A stretch of 64,000 bases of DNA. Source: Saccharothrix sp. NRRL B-16348 (lineage in GTDB: Bacteria; Actinomycetota; Actinomycetes; Mycobacteriales; Pseudonocardiaceae). The notes beneath the pieces are model-generated. The model did not search any database and was not told the origin of the DNA. It was given only the letters and a program-made list of their open reading frames with translations. The stretch covers positions 129,627 to 193,626 of the forward strand of contig NZ_LGED01000194.1 of the NCBI RefSeq assembly GCF_001280085.1, given 5' to 3'. A program made the translations under genes and the position numbers. This document shows, piece after piece, positions 17,252 through 25,758 of the stretch; within the stretch, counting starts at the first letter, position 1, and every line of letters starts with the position of its first letter.

Positions 17252-18310
17252 TCAGAGGCGGACGTCCCCGGTCACGCCCGCGAACTGCAACAACCGTGCG
17301 CCTTCGGCTTCCACGTCGGCCTTCTGGGCACGGGTCAACGGCCGGAACACCTCGATGTCCAGCCCGTCGCCGGCGAGCTTCCAGACGCCGTGCACGAAGC
17401 CGTCCACCAGCAGCGTCGGCTTGCCGCCGATGACGATCCCCCGCCGGTAGTCCTCGTCGGAGATGACGCGGGTGCGGTCGTCGTGGCCGAGCAGCACGTT
17501 GTCGAACTCGGGCAGGAACCGCGCCGGCGCGGGCGTGTCGGGGTCGGGCAGCGGCGCGTCCGGCAGGTCGTACAGCGTCCGGCCGCGTTCGTCGGTGAAG
17601 ACCCGCAGGTCCATGGCCTCGACCACGGACTTGAGGCGGCTCATTCCCGCCCACGTCTGCACGTCCTTGACCGAGGCCGGACCGAACGCGGCCAGGTAGC
17701 GGCGCACGAACTCCTCGGTCGACGCGGCGGGACCCACGGGGCCGAGCCAGTGGGCCGCCGTGGTCCACCGCGCCACCCCGGACCGCCCCCAGACCGCGCG
17801 CGGCGGGACCTGCACGGACGGCACCAGGAAGCTGCCCGCGTAACCGAGTGCGTTGGCGTCGCGGTCGGGCCACCGCGCGCCGAGCAGGTCGCCGATCTCG
17901 CGCCGGGTGCGCGGAGCCTCCTCCAGCAGCGCGGTGACGGCCTCGGTGAAGTCCTCGACGTCGAGGCCGTCCATCACGAACCCGAACGGCGAGGACGCGA
18001 ACCGGCGGTGCAGGAACGGCCGCAGCAGGGGTTCGAACCGGCCGTGGTCGGCGGCGGTGACCAGGTGGATCGTGGCGCGGTGCAGCGACGCCCGGACCAC
18101 CCGCCGGTCCAGCAGGAGCGACCCCAGTTCGTCGGCCTCGAACGACCGGATCCGCGACCACAGGCCGTAGTAGGGCGAGAACGGCTCCTGCGCCTGCATC
18201 CCGACCAGGTGCTCCACCACGTCGCACGCGGTCCGGTCCACCCGTTCGAGCAGGAACTGGCGGTGCAGGGTCGCCCGGTTCAACGCCCGGGTCGTCAGCT
18301 TCTCGGTCAC
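17252..18310 (-). CDS. Winged-helix HTH_42 (AlkZ-like) protein with intact QxQ
   Basis: 352 aa HTH_42 family protein. The segment VGMQAQEPFSPYYGLWSR contains Q39-A-Q41, which matches in position and spacing the QxQ catalytic motif of AlkZ (Q37/Q39), the DNA glycosylase giving azinomycin self-resistance. Winged-helix segments follow (EAPRTRREIGDLLG), with the C-terminal FLPEFDNVLLGH and VDGFVHGVWK core. Other family members are of unknown role. GTG start; TAGGTT lies 6 nt upstream, so probably leaderless. Convergent with nothing; the TetR operator lies just downstream. Confidence 0.85.
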   Translation of the reverse strand: MTEKLTTRALNRATLHRQFLLERVDRTACDVVEHLVGMQAQEPFSPYYGLWSRIRSFEADELGSLLLDRRVVRASLHRATIHLVTAADHGRFEPLLRPFLHRRFASSPFGFVMDGLDVEDFTEAVTALLEEAPRTRREIGDLLGARWPDRDANALGYAGSFLVPSVQVPPRAVWGRSGVARWTTAAHWLGPVGPAASTEEFVRRYLAAFGPASVKDVQTWAGMSRLKSVVEAMDLRVFTDERGRTLYDLPDAPLPDPDTPAPARFLPEFDNVLLGHDDRTRVISDEDYRRGIVIGGKPTLLVDGFVHGVWKLAGDGLDIEVFRPLTRAQKADVEAEGARLLQFAGVTGDVRL

Positions 18311-18316
18311 GACGCC

Positions 18317-18322
18317 AACCTA
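18317..18322 (-). promoter_or_regulatory. Putative -10 box, leaderless HTH_42 gene
   Basis: TAGGTT on the minus strand ends 6 nt before the GTG at 18310; no ribosome site intervenes. Confidence 0.5.
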
Positions 18323-18348
18323 GGCGGTAATGGGGACAGGTACGGTCC

Positions 18349-19044
18349 TCATTGGACCCGCACGCCCATCCTGAACAGGCGCTCGCGCGTCTGCTGGGTC
18401 AGCGGGTGATCCCAGCCGGCGAGGCGGTGGTAGTCCTGGAAGAGCCCGATCAGCAGCTGCGCGGCTTCGGTGCGCCGGTCCGACTCCCACAACGCCGCGG
18501 CGAGGTCGCTGCACGTGTCGAGGGTCAGCTCGTCGTCCCGCCCGAACTCCCGCAGGCACCGCGCGTGGGTGTCCTCCAGCAGCGCCAGGCCGCGCGGCCG
18601 GTCGTGGTGGGTGAACAGGATCGAGCCCAGCGTCTTGGCGCTGACCAGCGTGTCGGGGTCGTCCGGCCCGTCGGCCGCGGTGCGCAGCCGGTAGGTCTCC
18701 TCCAGCAGCGCGGTGCCCTCCTCCACCTCGCCGCGCATGACCAGGGTGGTGCCGAGGTTGTGCGCGCACGCGAGCGTGGTCGCGTCCTCCGGCCCGAGGG
18801 AACGGCGGTAGCGGGTCAGCGCTTCGCGGTGCATCGCCTCGGACTCCGGCAGCCGGTGCAGCCGGTAGAGCACGCCACCCAGCACGTCGTACAGCTCGAC
18901 GGTGCCCGGCTCGTCGGGGCCGAGGTGGCGTTCGACCTGGCGCAGCAGGGCGCGCAGCTCCGGTTCGGCCTGCTCGTCCAGCCCCTGGTCGAGCAGGCCG
19001 AACACGCGGTCGCCGTGATCGAGCACGTCCTGTGGCAGGTCCAC
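18349..19044 (-). CDS. Tetratricopeptide repeat protein beside the CHAT gene
   Basis: 231 aa built of about four TPR units of the Kinesin-light-chain type (for example LYDVLGGVLYRLHRLPESEAMHREAL, then CAHNLGTTLVMRGEVEEGTALLEE, then SAKTLGSILFTHHDRPRGLALLEDT), typical of protein-interaction scaffolds in actinobacterial signalling and NTPase conflict systems. ATG follows GGAGG with good spacing, 16 nt after the stop of the CHAT gene, so it is the second gene of that operon. No enzymatic motif. Confidence 0.85.
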   Translation of the reverse strand: MDLPQDVLDHGDRVFGLLDQGLDEQAEPELRALLRQVERHLGPDEPGTVELYDVLGGVLYRLHRLPESEAMHREALTRYRRSLGPEDATTLACAHNLGTTLVMRGEVEEGTALLEETYRLRTAADGPDDPDTLVSAKTLGSILFTHHDRPRGLALLEDTHARCLREFGRDDELTLDTCSDLAAALWESDRRTEAAQLLIGLFQDYHRLAGWDHPLTQQTRERLFRMGVRVQ

Positions 19045-19060
19045 CGATCCTCCTTCGTCC

Positions 19061-22000
19061 TCACACGCCCGAGTGCACGAGCGACGCCCAGGTGATGGGT
19101 TGTCGTGGGTGTTCGTCGCGCAGCCTGCGCACGGCGTGGTGCAGGGCGACGGCCGCGTCGGTCGGGTCCAGCGCGCCGTCGCGGCTCAGCTCGCGGTAGA
19201 CGTCGGCGGTCACCGCGGCGGCGCCGGCGGCGTCCACCGACCACAGCGTGCCGATGACGTGCCGCCACCCGAGGTACTGCAGCGCGCCGGCCAGCGTGAC
19301 CGCTTCGTCGGGCACGGCCAGCGCGCCGCGCGCGGTGTGGCAGGCCGACAGGAACGCGAACTCGCCGCGTGCGGTCACCTCGCCCAGGTCGGCGACGGTG
19401 AGCCTGCCGTCGTGCAGCTCGATCCCGCCGTCGGACGGGCTGTCGGGGTCCTGGGTGCCGTGGCAGCTCAGGTGCGCCCACGCGGCGTCGCGCAGCGCGT
19501 CGCGCACGGTGGCGCGGGTGGCCTGCTCGTCGCGCAGCACCCGTGCGCCGGGGAACGTGCGGGCGACGACGTCCAGTTCCTCCAGCACCTGCGGCAACGG
19601 CGGCTGTCCGGGTGTGGTGGTCAGGCCGACGGCGAGGAAACCGGTGGCGGTCGTCGCGGCGCGGTCGCGGCACTCGACGAGCGCCCGCAGCGTCGGCGTG
19701 TAGGAGGAGACGACGTGGTCGAGCAGGCCGGGTCCGCCGCGCGGGCCCGCCGCGTGCAGGGGCAGCAGGGCGAGGATGCCCGCGGGTGACCACCAGACGC
19801 GCCGCACGGGGCCGAGGGCGTCGAGCACCGGTCGTGCCACCTCGTGCCACAGCCAGTCCAGGATGCTGACGAGGTGCTGGTTGAGCACCACGCGGGCGGT
19901 CGGGTCGTGGGTGGTCTCGTACTCCTCCAGCGCGACCAGGTAGCGGGTGGCGCGGGCGAGCACGGTGGCGTGGTCGATCCGCAGCGGCAGCACGGTGACC
20001 TGGTCCGCGGTGACGATGATGGCGTCGCCGCGCCACTGGCTGACGTTCACCACGACCACGGGCCCGTCGGCGGCGGCGCGGCGGAGGTCGGCGGCGCGGG
20101 GTGGGCGCAGGAAGTGGGTGAAGCCCGGCAGCGCCCGGATCCGGTCGAGCAGCTCGTCGCGTTCCTGGGCAAGGTGCAGCCTGCGGTCGGCGATGCGGCG
20201 TTGCCACGGGTCGGGGTCGTCGGGCCGGCGCCGCAGCGCGGTGTCGAGCTCCACGAGCCGGTCGGCCGCCTCGGGGTCGACGGCCCGCAACGCGGTCAGG
20301 CCCTCGCCGGCGTCGAGCAGCTGCGACCAGATGACGCCCCGGGCCTGTTCCAGCAGTTCCAGCGCCCGGTCGGGGTCGCCCGCGTGGAGGGCGCAGCTCG
20401 CGGCCTCCGACGCCAGCCCGCTCCACCGGGCCAGGCGGCGTTCCCGCACCACGCGGTCGAGGCCGTGGGTCGTGGCCGGTCCGAGCAGGTCGACGGCGGC
20501 GGTGTAGCCGTTGAGCGCGGTGTTCCACAGGGCGTGGTCGGCCGCCGTCTCGGCCCAGCGCACCGCCGCGGCCGCGCGGTCGGACGTGGTCGCGGAGAGG
20601 TCGGCCGCCACCTCGCGGCACAGCGCGACGATCTCCTCGACGTGGTCGGCGGGCAGGCCGCGGACGAGGTTGAGCGCGGCGAACGACCGGCTGACCGGGT
20701 AGGTCATCGCCTCGCGGTAGCAGCGCATCGCCTCGTCGCGGTCGGCGGTGTCACCGGTCGCGAGGCCGCGCAGCCAGAGGGTGTTGGCCAGGTCGTTGAG
20801 GTGGGTGCCGCGGCGGCGGTCGTGCGGCCCGGCGCCGGCCAGCACCTGTCGGCGCAGCTCCACGGTCCGCGTCAGCTCCTCGTGGTCGCCGACCACCGCG
20901 GTGGCGTCGTTCGGCGCGACGAGCCGCAGTTCCAGCCGCCGGCGGCCGATGAGCGGCGAGGTCCGTTCGACGACCCGGTCCGCGAGGGCGTTGGCCAGGT
21001 GTCCCTGGTACTCGGACAGCCAGGGGCTCCCGGGCCGGCAGTGGTCCACGGCCGAGGTGAAGGCCTCGACCGCCTCGTCCAGGGCGGACGGGTCGCCGGT
21101 GAACCGGTACCGGACCAGGCACACGCGGCCGAGCACGTCGAACGCGCCGGGCAGGTTCACGTGTCCCTGGCCGGCCGTGGCCACGGCGTGCCGGGCGGCG
21201 GCGTCGGCGTCGGCCAGGTCCTGGGGGTCCTCGGTCCGCTCGGACCGCACGAGGAGGGCGTGGGCGAGGTTGGCCAGGCTGCTGGTGCGGAACGGGCTGT
21301 CGGTGCGGGTGCGCCGCACCGCCTCGGTGAGTTCGCGGACCGCCTCGTCCAGGTCCGCCATCCGCCCCGAGGCGTGGAACCTCGTGACGAGGCTCCCGGC
21401 CAGGTTGGAGCGGTACAGCGGCTCGTCGGACGCGGCCAGTGCCGTGCGGGCGTGCGTGATGGCCTGGTCGAGGTCGTCGGTGTCGCCCCGCAGTTCGTAG
21501 CGGACGCCGAGGGCGCCGCTGAGGGCGGTGAGGCACACGGCCTGGTACCCGGTGTCCGACGGCCGGGTGTAGCGCACGGCCTGGGTCGCGAACTGGATGG
21601 CCTCCACGATGTCGAGGGCGTCGCCGGTGTGGTGGGCCCGTGAGCTGAGCACCGTGGCCAGCGTGGTCAGCCGGCGCCCTTCCTCGCTGCTGCCGGGCAG
21701 GCAGTGCCGTGCGGCGGCGCGGGCGACGTCGACGGCGCGGTCCAGGTCGGCGAGGTCGCCGGTGCGGTCGCCGCGGAACTGCAGGGCGGTGGCGAGGTTG
21801 GCCATGTCGGCAGATCGGCGCGGCTCGTCGGGCGGGTAGACGTCGACGACGCCGCCGAGCAGGTCGACGACCTCGTCCAGCTTCGCCGGGTCGTCCACGT
21901 CGCGCAGGGCCTGCAGCAGCGTGACGGCCCGTGTGCGCCAGTGCTGGGGTCCGGCGAACTGCGACTCGATCGAGCCGGCGCCGCCCAGGTGGGGGCGCAC

Positions 22001-22279
22001 GTCCTCGGGCACGGCGTCCGGGGCGCCCAGGTGCACCACGTGGTAGAGGCGCAGTGCCGTCCACAGCTCGGAGGTGGCTTCCGGGTGGTCGGGGTCGGCG
22101 TGGTAGCGGCACCAGTGCAGGCGGGCCAGGGCCAGCGCCTCCTCCGGCGTGCAGCCGCCGTCGGACATCGCCCGCCGCCAGAGCGGCGCGGCCCCCGTGA
22201 GCACGTCGCGGCCGAGGACGGCGTCAACGTCGCCGTGCCGGGTGAACCGCTCGACGCGCCGCAGCACCTCTTCCAGCAC
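19061..22279 (-). CDS. TPR-CHAT caspase-like protease
   Basis: About 1072 aa. Residues ~60-720 are TPR-like helical repeats (recurrent GDxxDLDxAI/V units). The C-terminal CHAT domain (about 790-1072) has the caspase-type dyad His940 (LSCHGTQDPDSP) and Cys980 (LSACHTARG), plus a DEAVTLAGALQYLGWRHVIGTLW segment seen across the family. CHAT proteases act in bacterial conflict and signalling (for example gasdermin-cleaving and Craspase systems). Start uncertain: GTG at 22279 has GGGGG 7 nt ahead; in-frame GTGs at 22294 and 22306 are possible. Co-directional with the TPR gene and divergent from a small cysteine-rich protein and a membrane protein sharing its promoter. Confidence 0.9.
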   Translation of the reverse strand: MLEEVLRRVERFTRHGDVDAVLGRDVLTGAAPLWRRAMSDGGCTPEEALALARLHWCRYHADPDHPEATSELWTALRLYHVVHLGAPDAVPEDVRPHLGGAGSIESQFAGPQHWRTRAVTLLQALRDVDDPAKLDEVVDLLGGVVDVYPPDEPRRSADMANLATALQFRGDRTGDLADLDRAVDVARAAARHCLPGSSEEGRRLTTLATVLSSRAHHTGDALDIVEAIQFATQAVRYTRPSDTGYQAVCLTALSGALGVRYELRGDTDDLDQAITHARTALAASDEPLYRSNLAGSLVTRFHASGRMADLDEAVRELTEAVRRTRTDSPFRTSSLANLAHALLVRSERTEDPQDLADADAAARHAVATAGQGHVNLPGAFDVLGRVCLVRYRFTGDPSALDEAVEAFTSAVDHCRPGSPWLSEYQGHLANALADRVVERTSPLIGRRRLELRLVAPNDATAVVGDHEELTRTVELRRQVLAGAGPHDRRRGTHLNDLANTLWLRGLATGDTADRDEAMRCYREAMTYPVSRSFAALNLVRGLPADHVEEIVALCREVAADLSATTSDRAAAAVRWAETAADHALWNTALNGYTAAVDLLGPATTHGLDRVVRERRLARWSGLASEAASCALHAGDPDRALELLEQARGVIWSQLLDAGEGLTALRAVDPEAADRLVELDTALRRRPDDPDPWQRRIADRRLHLAQERDELLDRIRALPGFTHFLRPPRAADLRRAAADGPVVVVNVSQWRGDAIIVTADQVTVLPLRIDHATVLARATRYLVALEEYETTHDPTARVVLNQHLVSILDWLWHEVARPVLDALGPVRRVWWSPAGILALLPLHAAGPRGGPGLLDHVVSSYTPTLRALVECRDRAATTATGFLAVGLTTTPGQPPLPQVLEELDVVARTFPGARVLRDEQATRATVRDALRDAAWAHLSCHGTQDPDSPSDGGIELHDGRLTVADLGEVTARGEFAFLSACHTARGALAVPDEAVTLAGALQYLGWRHVIGTLWSVDAAGAAAVTADVYRELSRDGALDPTDAAVALHHAVRRLRDEHPRQPITWASLVHSGV

Positions 22280-22307
22280 CTGGCACCCCCGCACGACGAC
22301 GCGCACG

Positions 22308-22314
22308 TAGAGTA
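22308..22314. promoter_or_regulatory. Shared two-way -10 element between CHAT and membrane arms
   Basis: TAGAGT reads rightward (22308-22313) and TACTCT reads leftward (22314-22309) on the same bases. Either start site lies within about 50 nt of its gene, so one element can serve both directions. Confidence 0.5.
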
Positions 22315-22362
22315 GTCCGACGATGATCGCGGGCGCAGGTGTTCCGCGCGGGGGAGGTCGGG

Positions 22363-22722
22363 TTGAGCAGCGCCGAGGACCACGCGGCGATGGCGTGGTT
22401 GTGCGCCGCGTTGCCGCGCCTGCGGGCCGGTGCGCACGGCGACGAGCTGGTGCTCGCGGGCATCGAGGAGGCGGAGCGCGAGGTGCGGGACGGCGTTCCG
22501 GCCGCGCAGGTGTGCCGCGACCTCGGGTACGACCCGTCGCCGGTGCCGACCAAGTCCGGCGGCCTGCCCGTGCTGACCGACTTCGGGCTCGACCCGGCCC
22601 GGGTGGAGGGCAGTTACCGCTGCCCGACGCGGCGCTGCCCCCGGCGTGCCGACCCGGACGGGAACGGGCGCGAGCCGCGGTGTGAAGTGTTCGACGCGCC
22701 CATGATCCTGCGCGCGGGGTAG
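22363..22722 (+). CDS. Small cysteine-rich protein of the CHAT divergon
   Basis: 119 aa, not recognised with certainty. An N-terminal helical domain (about 1-60, with HGDELVLAGIEEAEREVRDG) is followed by a C-terminal ribbon with CPTRRC ... RCEVF and a closing PMIL segment that resembles a small zinc ribbon. Proteins of this size and shape occur beside effector-associated-domain and CHAT genes in actinobacteria and may be adaptors. TTG start chosen because GGGGGAGG lies 5 nt before it; an in-frame GTG at 22339 is the alternative. It ends 5 nt before the membrane protein gene. Confidence 0.6.
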   Translation: MSSAEDHAAMAWLCAALPRLRAGAHGDELVLAGIEEAEREVRDGVPAAQVCRDLGYDPSPVPTKSGGLPVLTDFGLDPARVEGSYRCPTRRCPRRADPDGNGREPRCEVFDAPMILRAG

Positions 22723-22727
22723 CCGGC

Positions 22728-23510
22728 GTGACGACGTTGTTGTCGGAGCTGGGCAAGAAGCTGGCCGACCGCTGGCTCACCACCCTGGTGCTGCCGGGGC
22801 TGCTGTTCGTGGCGGCGGTCGTGGTGGCCCGTCTGCTCGGCCACCGCCACGCCCTGGACACCGCACGGCTGGCCGCCGAACTCGACCGCGTCACCAGGGG
22901 CGTGTCGGCGAAGCCCGCCGTGATCGCGCTCCTGGTCGTCGGCGTCCTCCTCGCCGCCACCGCGGCGGGCCTGCTCACCCAGGCGGTCGCCGCGGGTGTG
23001 CGCCGGACGTGGACCGCGCGCCGCCCGAAGCGGCTGGTCGCGTGGCGGGCGAACCGCGCGGAGGCCGCGCTCGACCGCTACCGCCCGGCCAGGCTGACGC
23101 CGATCGGCGACCGGTTCCGGCTCGCCGACGAACGCGTGGACGTGCAGTTCGGCCTGTCGGTCGCCTTGGCGTGGCCGCGGTTGTGGCTGCTGCTCGGCGA
23201 GAGCACCGCGGCCGCGTTGACCACCGCGAACGCCCGCTACCGCGCGGCCACCGAGACCACCGCCTGGGGCGTGCTCTACCTCGCCCTGGGCACGGTCTGG
23301 TGGCCCGCCGCGGCGGCGGGCGTCGTCACGGTCGTCGTCGGCTACCGCCGCGCCCGGGTCGGCGGCGCGGTGCTGGCCGACCTGGTGGAGGCCGTGGTCG
23401 ACGTCCACCAGCGGCAGCTGGCCGAGGCCGTCGGCGTGGAGCTGCCGCACGGCCGCGTCACCCCGGCGGAGGGGTTGCGCATCAACGACATCCTGAACAA
23501 GCGGGCGTGA
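22728..23510 (+). CDS. Membrane protein of the CHAT divergon
   Basis: 260 aa, no assigned family. Predicted membrane segments at about 17-37, 63-90 and 178-205, with a basic cytoplasmic stretch (RRTWTARRPKRLVAWR) and a central soluble part between. The C-terminus returns to the cytoplasm. GTG start 5 nt after the previous stop, so co-translated. In a CHAT system it could be the membrane effector or the protease substrate; this is inference from position only. It stops 3 nt from the convergent SHMT-like gene. Confidence 0.7.
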   Translation: MTTLLSELGKKLADRWLTTLVLPGLLFVAAVVVARLLGHRHALDTARLAAELDRVTRGVSAKPAVIALLVVGVLLAATAAGLLTQAVAAGVRRTWTARRPKRLVAWRANRAEAALDRYRPARLTPIGDRFRLADERVDVQFGLSVALAWPRLWLLLGESTAAALTTANARYRAATETTAWGVLYLALGTVWWPAAAAGVVTVVVGYRRARVGGAVLADLVEAVVDVHQRQLAEAVGVELPHGRVTPAEGLRINDILNKRA

Positions 23511-23513
23511 CGG

Positions 23514-24830
23514 TCAGGCGGTCGCGTTGACCTCCCGGCGCAGCGCGACGGCGTCCGCCCGGATCCGCTCGGGCGGTTCGCGGTCGATCAGGACGCGGCG
23601 CATCAGAGCGGCAACGGCGGGCTGATGTTCGGGGGTGAAGCCGCGGCGGGTGATCTCCTGGGTGCCGATGCGCAGGCCGCGCAGCCCCTCGTCGATGCGC
23701 TGCCACGGCAGGCTGATGCCGCTGAGGTAGATCCCGGCCTCGCCGAGCAGCACGGCCGCCGCGTCGCCGCCGCCGAGGGTGAGGGCGTCGATCGCGAGGT
23801 GGTGGGAGCGGGTGAAGACGCCGTCGTGGCGGGCGACGTCGAAGCCGTTGTCGGCCAGCGCCGCACCCAGCGCCTGCGCGTTGGCGATGCACGCCCGCGC
23901 GTAGTCGGGGCCGTGTTCGGCCAGTTCGGCGGCGGTGACGGCGAGCGCGCCGAGGCGTCCGGCGTCGTAGTTGGCGAGCATGCCGGGGTAGGCGACGTTC
24001 GAGACGCGTTCGGCCAGCTCGGGGTCGCGGGTGACGACGCAGCCGCCGGACGGGCCGCCGAACGACTTGTAGGTGGAGAACGTCATCAGGTGCGCGCCCT
24101 CGTGCAGCGGGCGCTGGAACTCCCGGCCTGCGACGAGCCCGGCCATGTGGGAGGCGTCGTAGACGAGGACCGCGCCGACCTCGTCGGCCGCCGCGCGCAC
24201 CGCGGCGACGTCGTGCGGGAACAGCATCAGGCTCGCGCCGATCACCACGATCCGCGGCCGGTGCACCCGCAGGAACCCGGGCAGCGTCGCGTAGTCGATG
24301 TCCAGCTCGTCGGGCAGGTACGGCAGGTCGACCACGGTCAGGCCGCGGATCGCGGGCACGCCCTGGGCGTGGTGGCTGGCGTGGCCGCCGGCGAACTCGG
24401 GCAGCACCGCGATCTTGTCGCCGGCGCGGGCGAACGCGGTGTAGACGGCGAGGTTGGCCAGGGTGGCGCTCTGCAGCCGGACCTCGGCGAACCGGCCTTC
24501 CATGAGGGACGCGACGAGCATCGGCGCGAGGACTTCGAGGGTGTCCAGGTGGTCGAGGCCGACCTGGTACTTCTCGCCGGGCCAGCCCATGCTGGGCCGG
24601 CTGGACACGGTGGCCCGCACGGTCGCCGCGGCGGCGGGGCTGAGCACGTTGGTGCCCGCGTAGAGCACGATCCCGTCGTCGTCGACCTGGGCGGCGTGCG
24701 CTTCGAGGGCCTTGCCGACGGCGGCCGCGACGCCGGCGGCGGTCAGGTCGGCGGAGACGGCGGCCTCGACCTCGGCGAGCCTGCGTTGCGCCTGCGGTGA
24801 GGCCCAGGGTGCGATCCTGCTGTTCGTCAC
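23514..24830 (-). CDS. Serine hydroxymethyltransferase-like PLP enzyme
   Basis: 438 aa fold-type I PLP enzyme of the SHMT family: substrate region MGWPGEKYQVG, GGHASHH loop, PLP Asp-x-Ser-His (YDASHMAGLVAG) and Schiff-base Lys255 in STYKSFGGPSGG. Canonical GlyA has TTHKTLRGPRGG at this site, so this is a divergent paralogue, perhaps a 2-methylserine, threonine-aldolase-like or secondary-metabolite enzyme rather than the housekeeping one. GTG start; TAGCGT 8 nt upstream. Divergent from a PucR regulator, which often controls purine or amino-acid catabolism. Confidence 0.85.
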   Translation of the reverse strand: MTNSRIAPWASPQAQRRLAEVEAAVSADLTAAGVAAAVGKALEAHAAQVDDDGIVLYAGTNVLSPAAAATVRATVSSRPSMGWPGEKYQVGLDHLDTLEVLAPMLVASLMEGRFAEVRLQSATLANLAVYTAFARAGDKIAVLPEFAGGHASHHAQGVPAIRGLTVVDLPYLPDELDIDYATLPGFLRVHRPRIVVIGASLMLFPHDVAAVRAAADEVGAVLVYDASHMAGLVAGREFQRPLHEGAHLMTFSTYKSFGGPSGGCVVTRDPELAERVSNVAYPGMLANYDAGRLGALAVTAAELAEHGPDYARACIANAQALGAALADNGFDVARHDGVFTRSHHLAIDALTLGGGDAAAVLLGEAGIYLSGISLPWQRIDEGLRGLRIGTQEITRRGFTPEHQPAVAALMRRVLIDREPPERIRADAVALRREVNATA

Positions 24831-24838
24831 GATCGATC

Positions 24839-24844
24839 ACGCTA
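24839..24844 (-). promoter_or_regulatory. Putative -10 box, SHMT-like gene
   Basis: TAGCGT on the minus strand, 8 nt before the GTG at 24830; a leaderless transcript is likely. Confidence 0.45.
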
Positions 24845-24888
24845 GGGCGTCGGCGTCGGGTGGGGCGACCGTCCGGGGACTGGAGTTG

Positions 24889-24906
24889 TTCCTACAGTTG
24901 TCGGAA
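24889..24906 (+). promoter_or_regulatory. Palindromic operator and leaderless -10 at the pucR-type gene
   Basis: TTCC-T-ACA-GT-TGT-C-GGAA (24889-24906) is a near-perfect palindrome running up to the ATG. TACAGT (24893-24898) lies inside it, 7 nt before the start, so a bound regulator would cover the promoter. Autoregulation and control of the divergent SHMT-like gene are plausible. Confidence 0.65.
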
Positions 24907-25748
24907 TGCAGGAGCTGCTGGACGAGCTGTCCCGGGTGCTGGGACGCGGGGTGTCGGTGGACGACGTGGCGGGCCGGGTGGTCGCGCACAGCGCCCAGAC
25001 CGACGACGTGGACCAGGCGCGGGTGCGGGCGATCCTGACCCGGCGGGTGCCCGCGGACGTCGCGGCGTGGCAGGAGCAGCACGGCGTGGCGACCGCGACG
25101 GGGCCGGTGCGGGTGCCGGGGAACGCGGCGTTGGGGTTCGAGCAGCGGGTCGGTTTCCCGTTGCGGCACAACGGGGTGCTGGTCGGCTACCTGTGGGTGC
25201 TCGGCGACGTGCCGGAGCTGGACCTGGGTGGGCGGTTGGCGGCGTTGGCGGCGCAGGTGCCCGCCGGTGAGCGGGCGCCGGTGCGGGTGGTGGTGGCGTT
25301 GGAGCCGCGGGTGGTGCGCACGGTGCCCGCCGCCGACGCCCTGCCGGACCTGCCGGGTCACGTCGGGGTGAGCGACCCGCACCCGCCGGACCGGACGGGC
25401 GCGGCGTACCAGCAGGCGTTGGCGGCGGCGGAGCTGGCGCGGCTGGACCCGGCGTTGCCGGATCGGGTGCGGTGGTCCGAACTGGGCGCGTACCGGCTGC
25501 TGCTCGGCGCGTCGCCGGACGAGGTGCTGGCCGGGCTGTCGGACGTGCTGCTGCGGACGTTGGAGGTGTACCTGGACTGCGGCTGCGAGGTGCGCGTCGC
25601 GGCGGAACGCCTGCACCTGCACCGCACCAGCCTGTACTACCGGCTGGGCCGGATCGCCGAGCTGACCGGCCGCGACCTGTCCGACGGCGGCGCCCGGCTG
25701 GAGCTGCACCTGGCGCTCAAGCTCGTCCGGTTGGCGCGGCGTCCGTAA
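24906..25748 (+). CDS. PucR-family transcriptional regulator
   Basis: 280 aa. The N-terminal half is a ligand-sensing region with a GAF/PAS-like pattern (GFPLRHNGVLVGYLWVLG). The C-terminus carries the PucR HTH_30 domain (about 225-275: TLEVYLDCGCEVRVAAERLHLHRTSLYYRLGRI), which is diagnostic. PucR activates purine catabolism in Bacillus; homologues control diverse amino-acid and nitrogen pathways. It is shorter than classical PucR (about 530 aa). Divergent from the SHMT-like gene, its probable target. Confidence 0.9.
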   Translation: MQELLDELSRVLGRGVSVDDVAGRVVAHSAQTDDVDQARVRAILTRRVPADVAAWQEQHGVATATGPVRVPGNAALGFEQRVGFPLRHNGVLVGYLWVLGDVPELDLGGRLAALAAQVPAGERAPVRVVVALEPRVVRTVPAADALPDLPGHVGVSDPHPPDRTGAAYQQALAAAELARLDPALPDRVRWSELGAYRLLLGASPDEVLAGLSDVLLRTLEVYLDCGCEVRVAAERLHLHRTSLYYRLGRIAELTGRDLSDGGARLELHLALKLVRLARRP

Positions 25749-25751
25749 GGT
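25746..25751 (+). promoter_or_regulatory. Putative -10 box inside the pucR stop
   Basis: TAAGGT, of which TAA is the preceding stop codon, ends 7 nt before the GTG at 25759; no ribosome site is present. Confidence 0.4.
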
Positions 25752-25758
25752 CGGTGTC

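Noticed and set aside
22323..22685. ORF starting at the ATG just after the shared -10
   Set aside because: Arg/Gly-rich and out of frame with the Cys-rich protein that has a good ribosome site.
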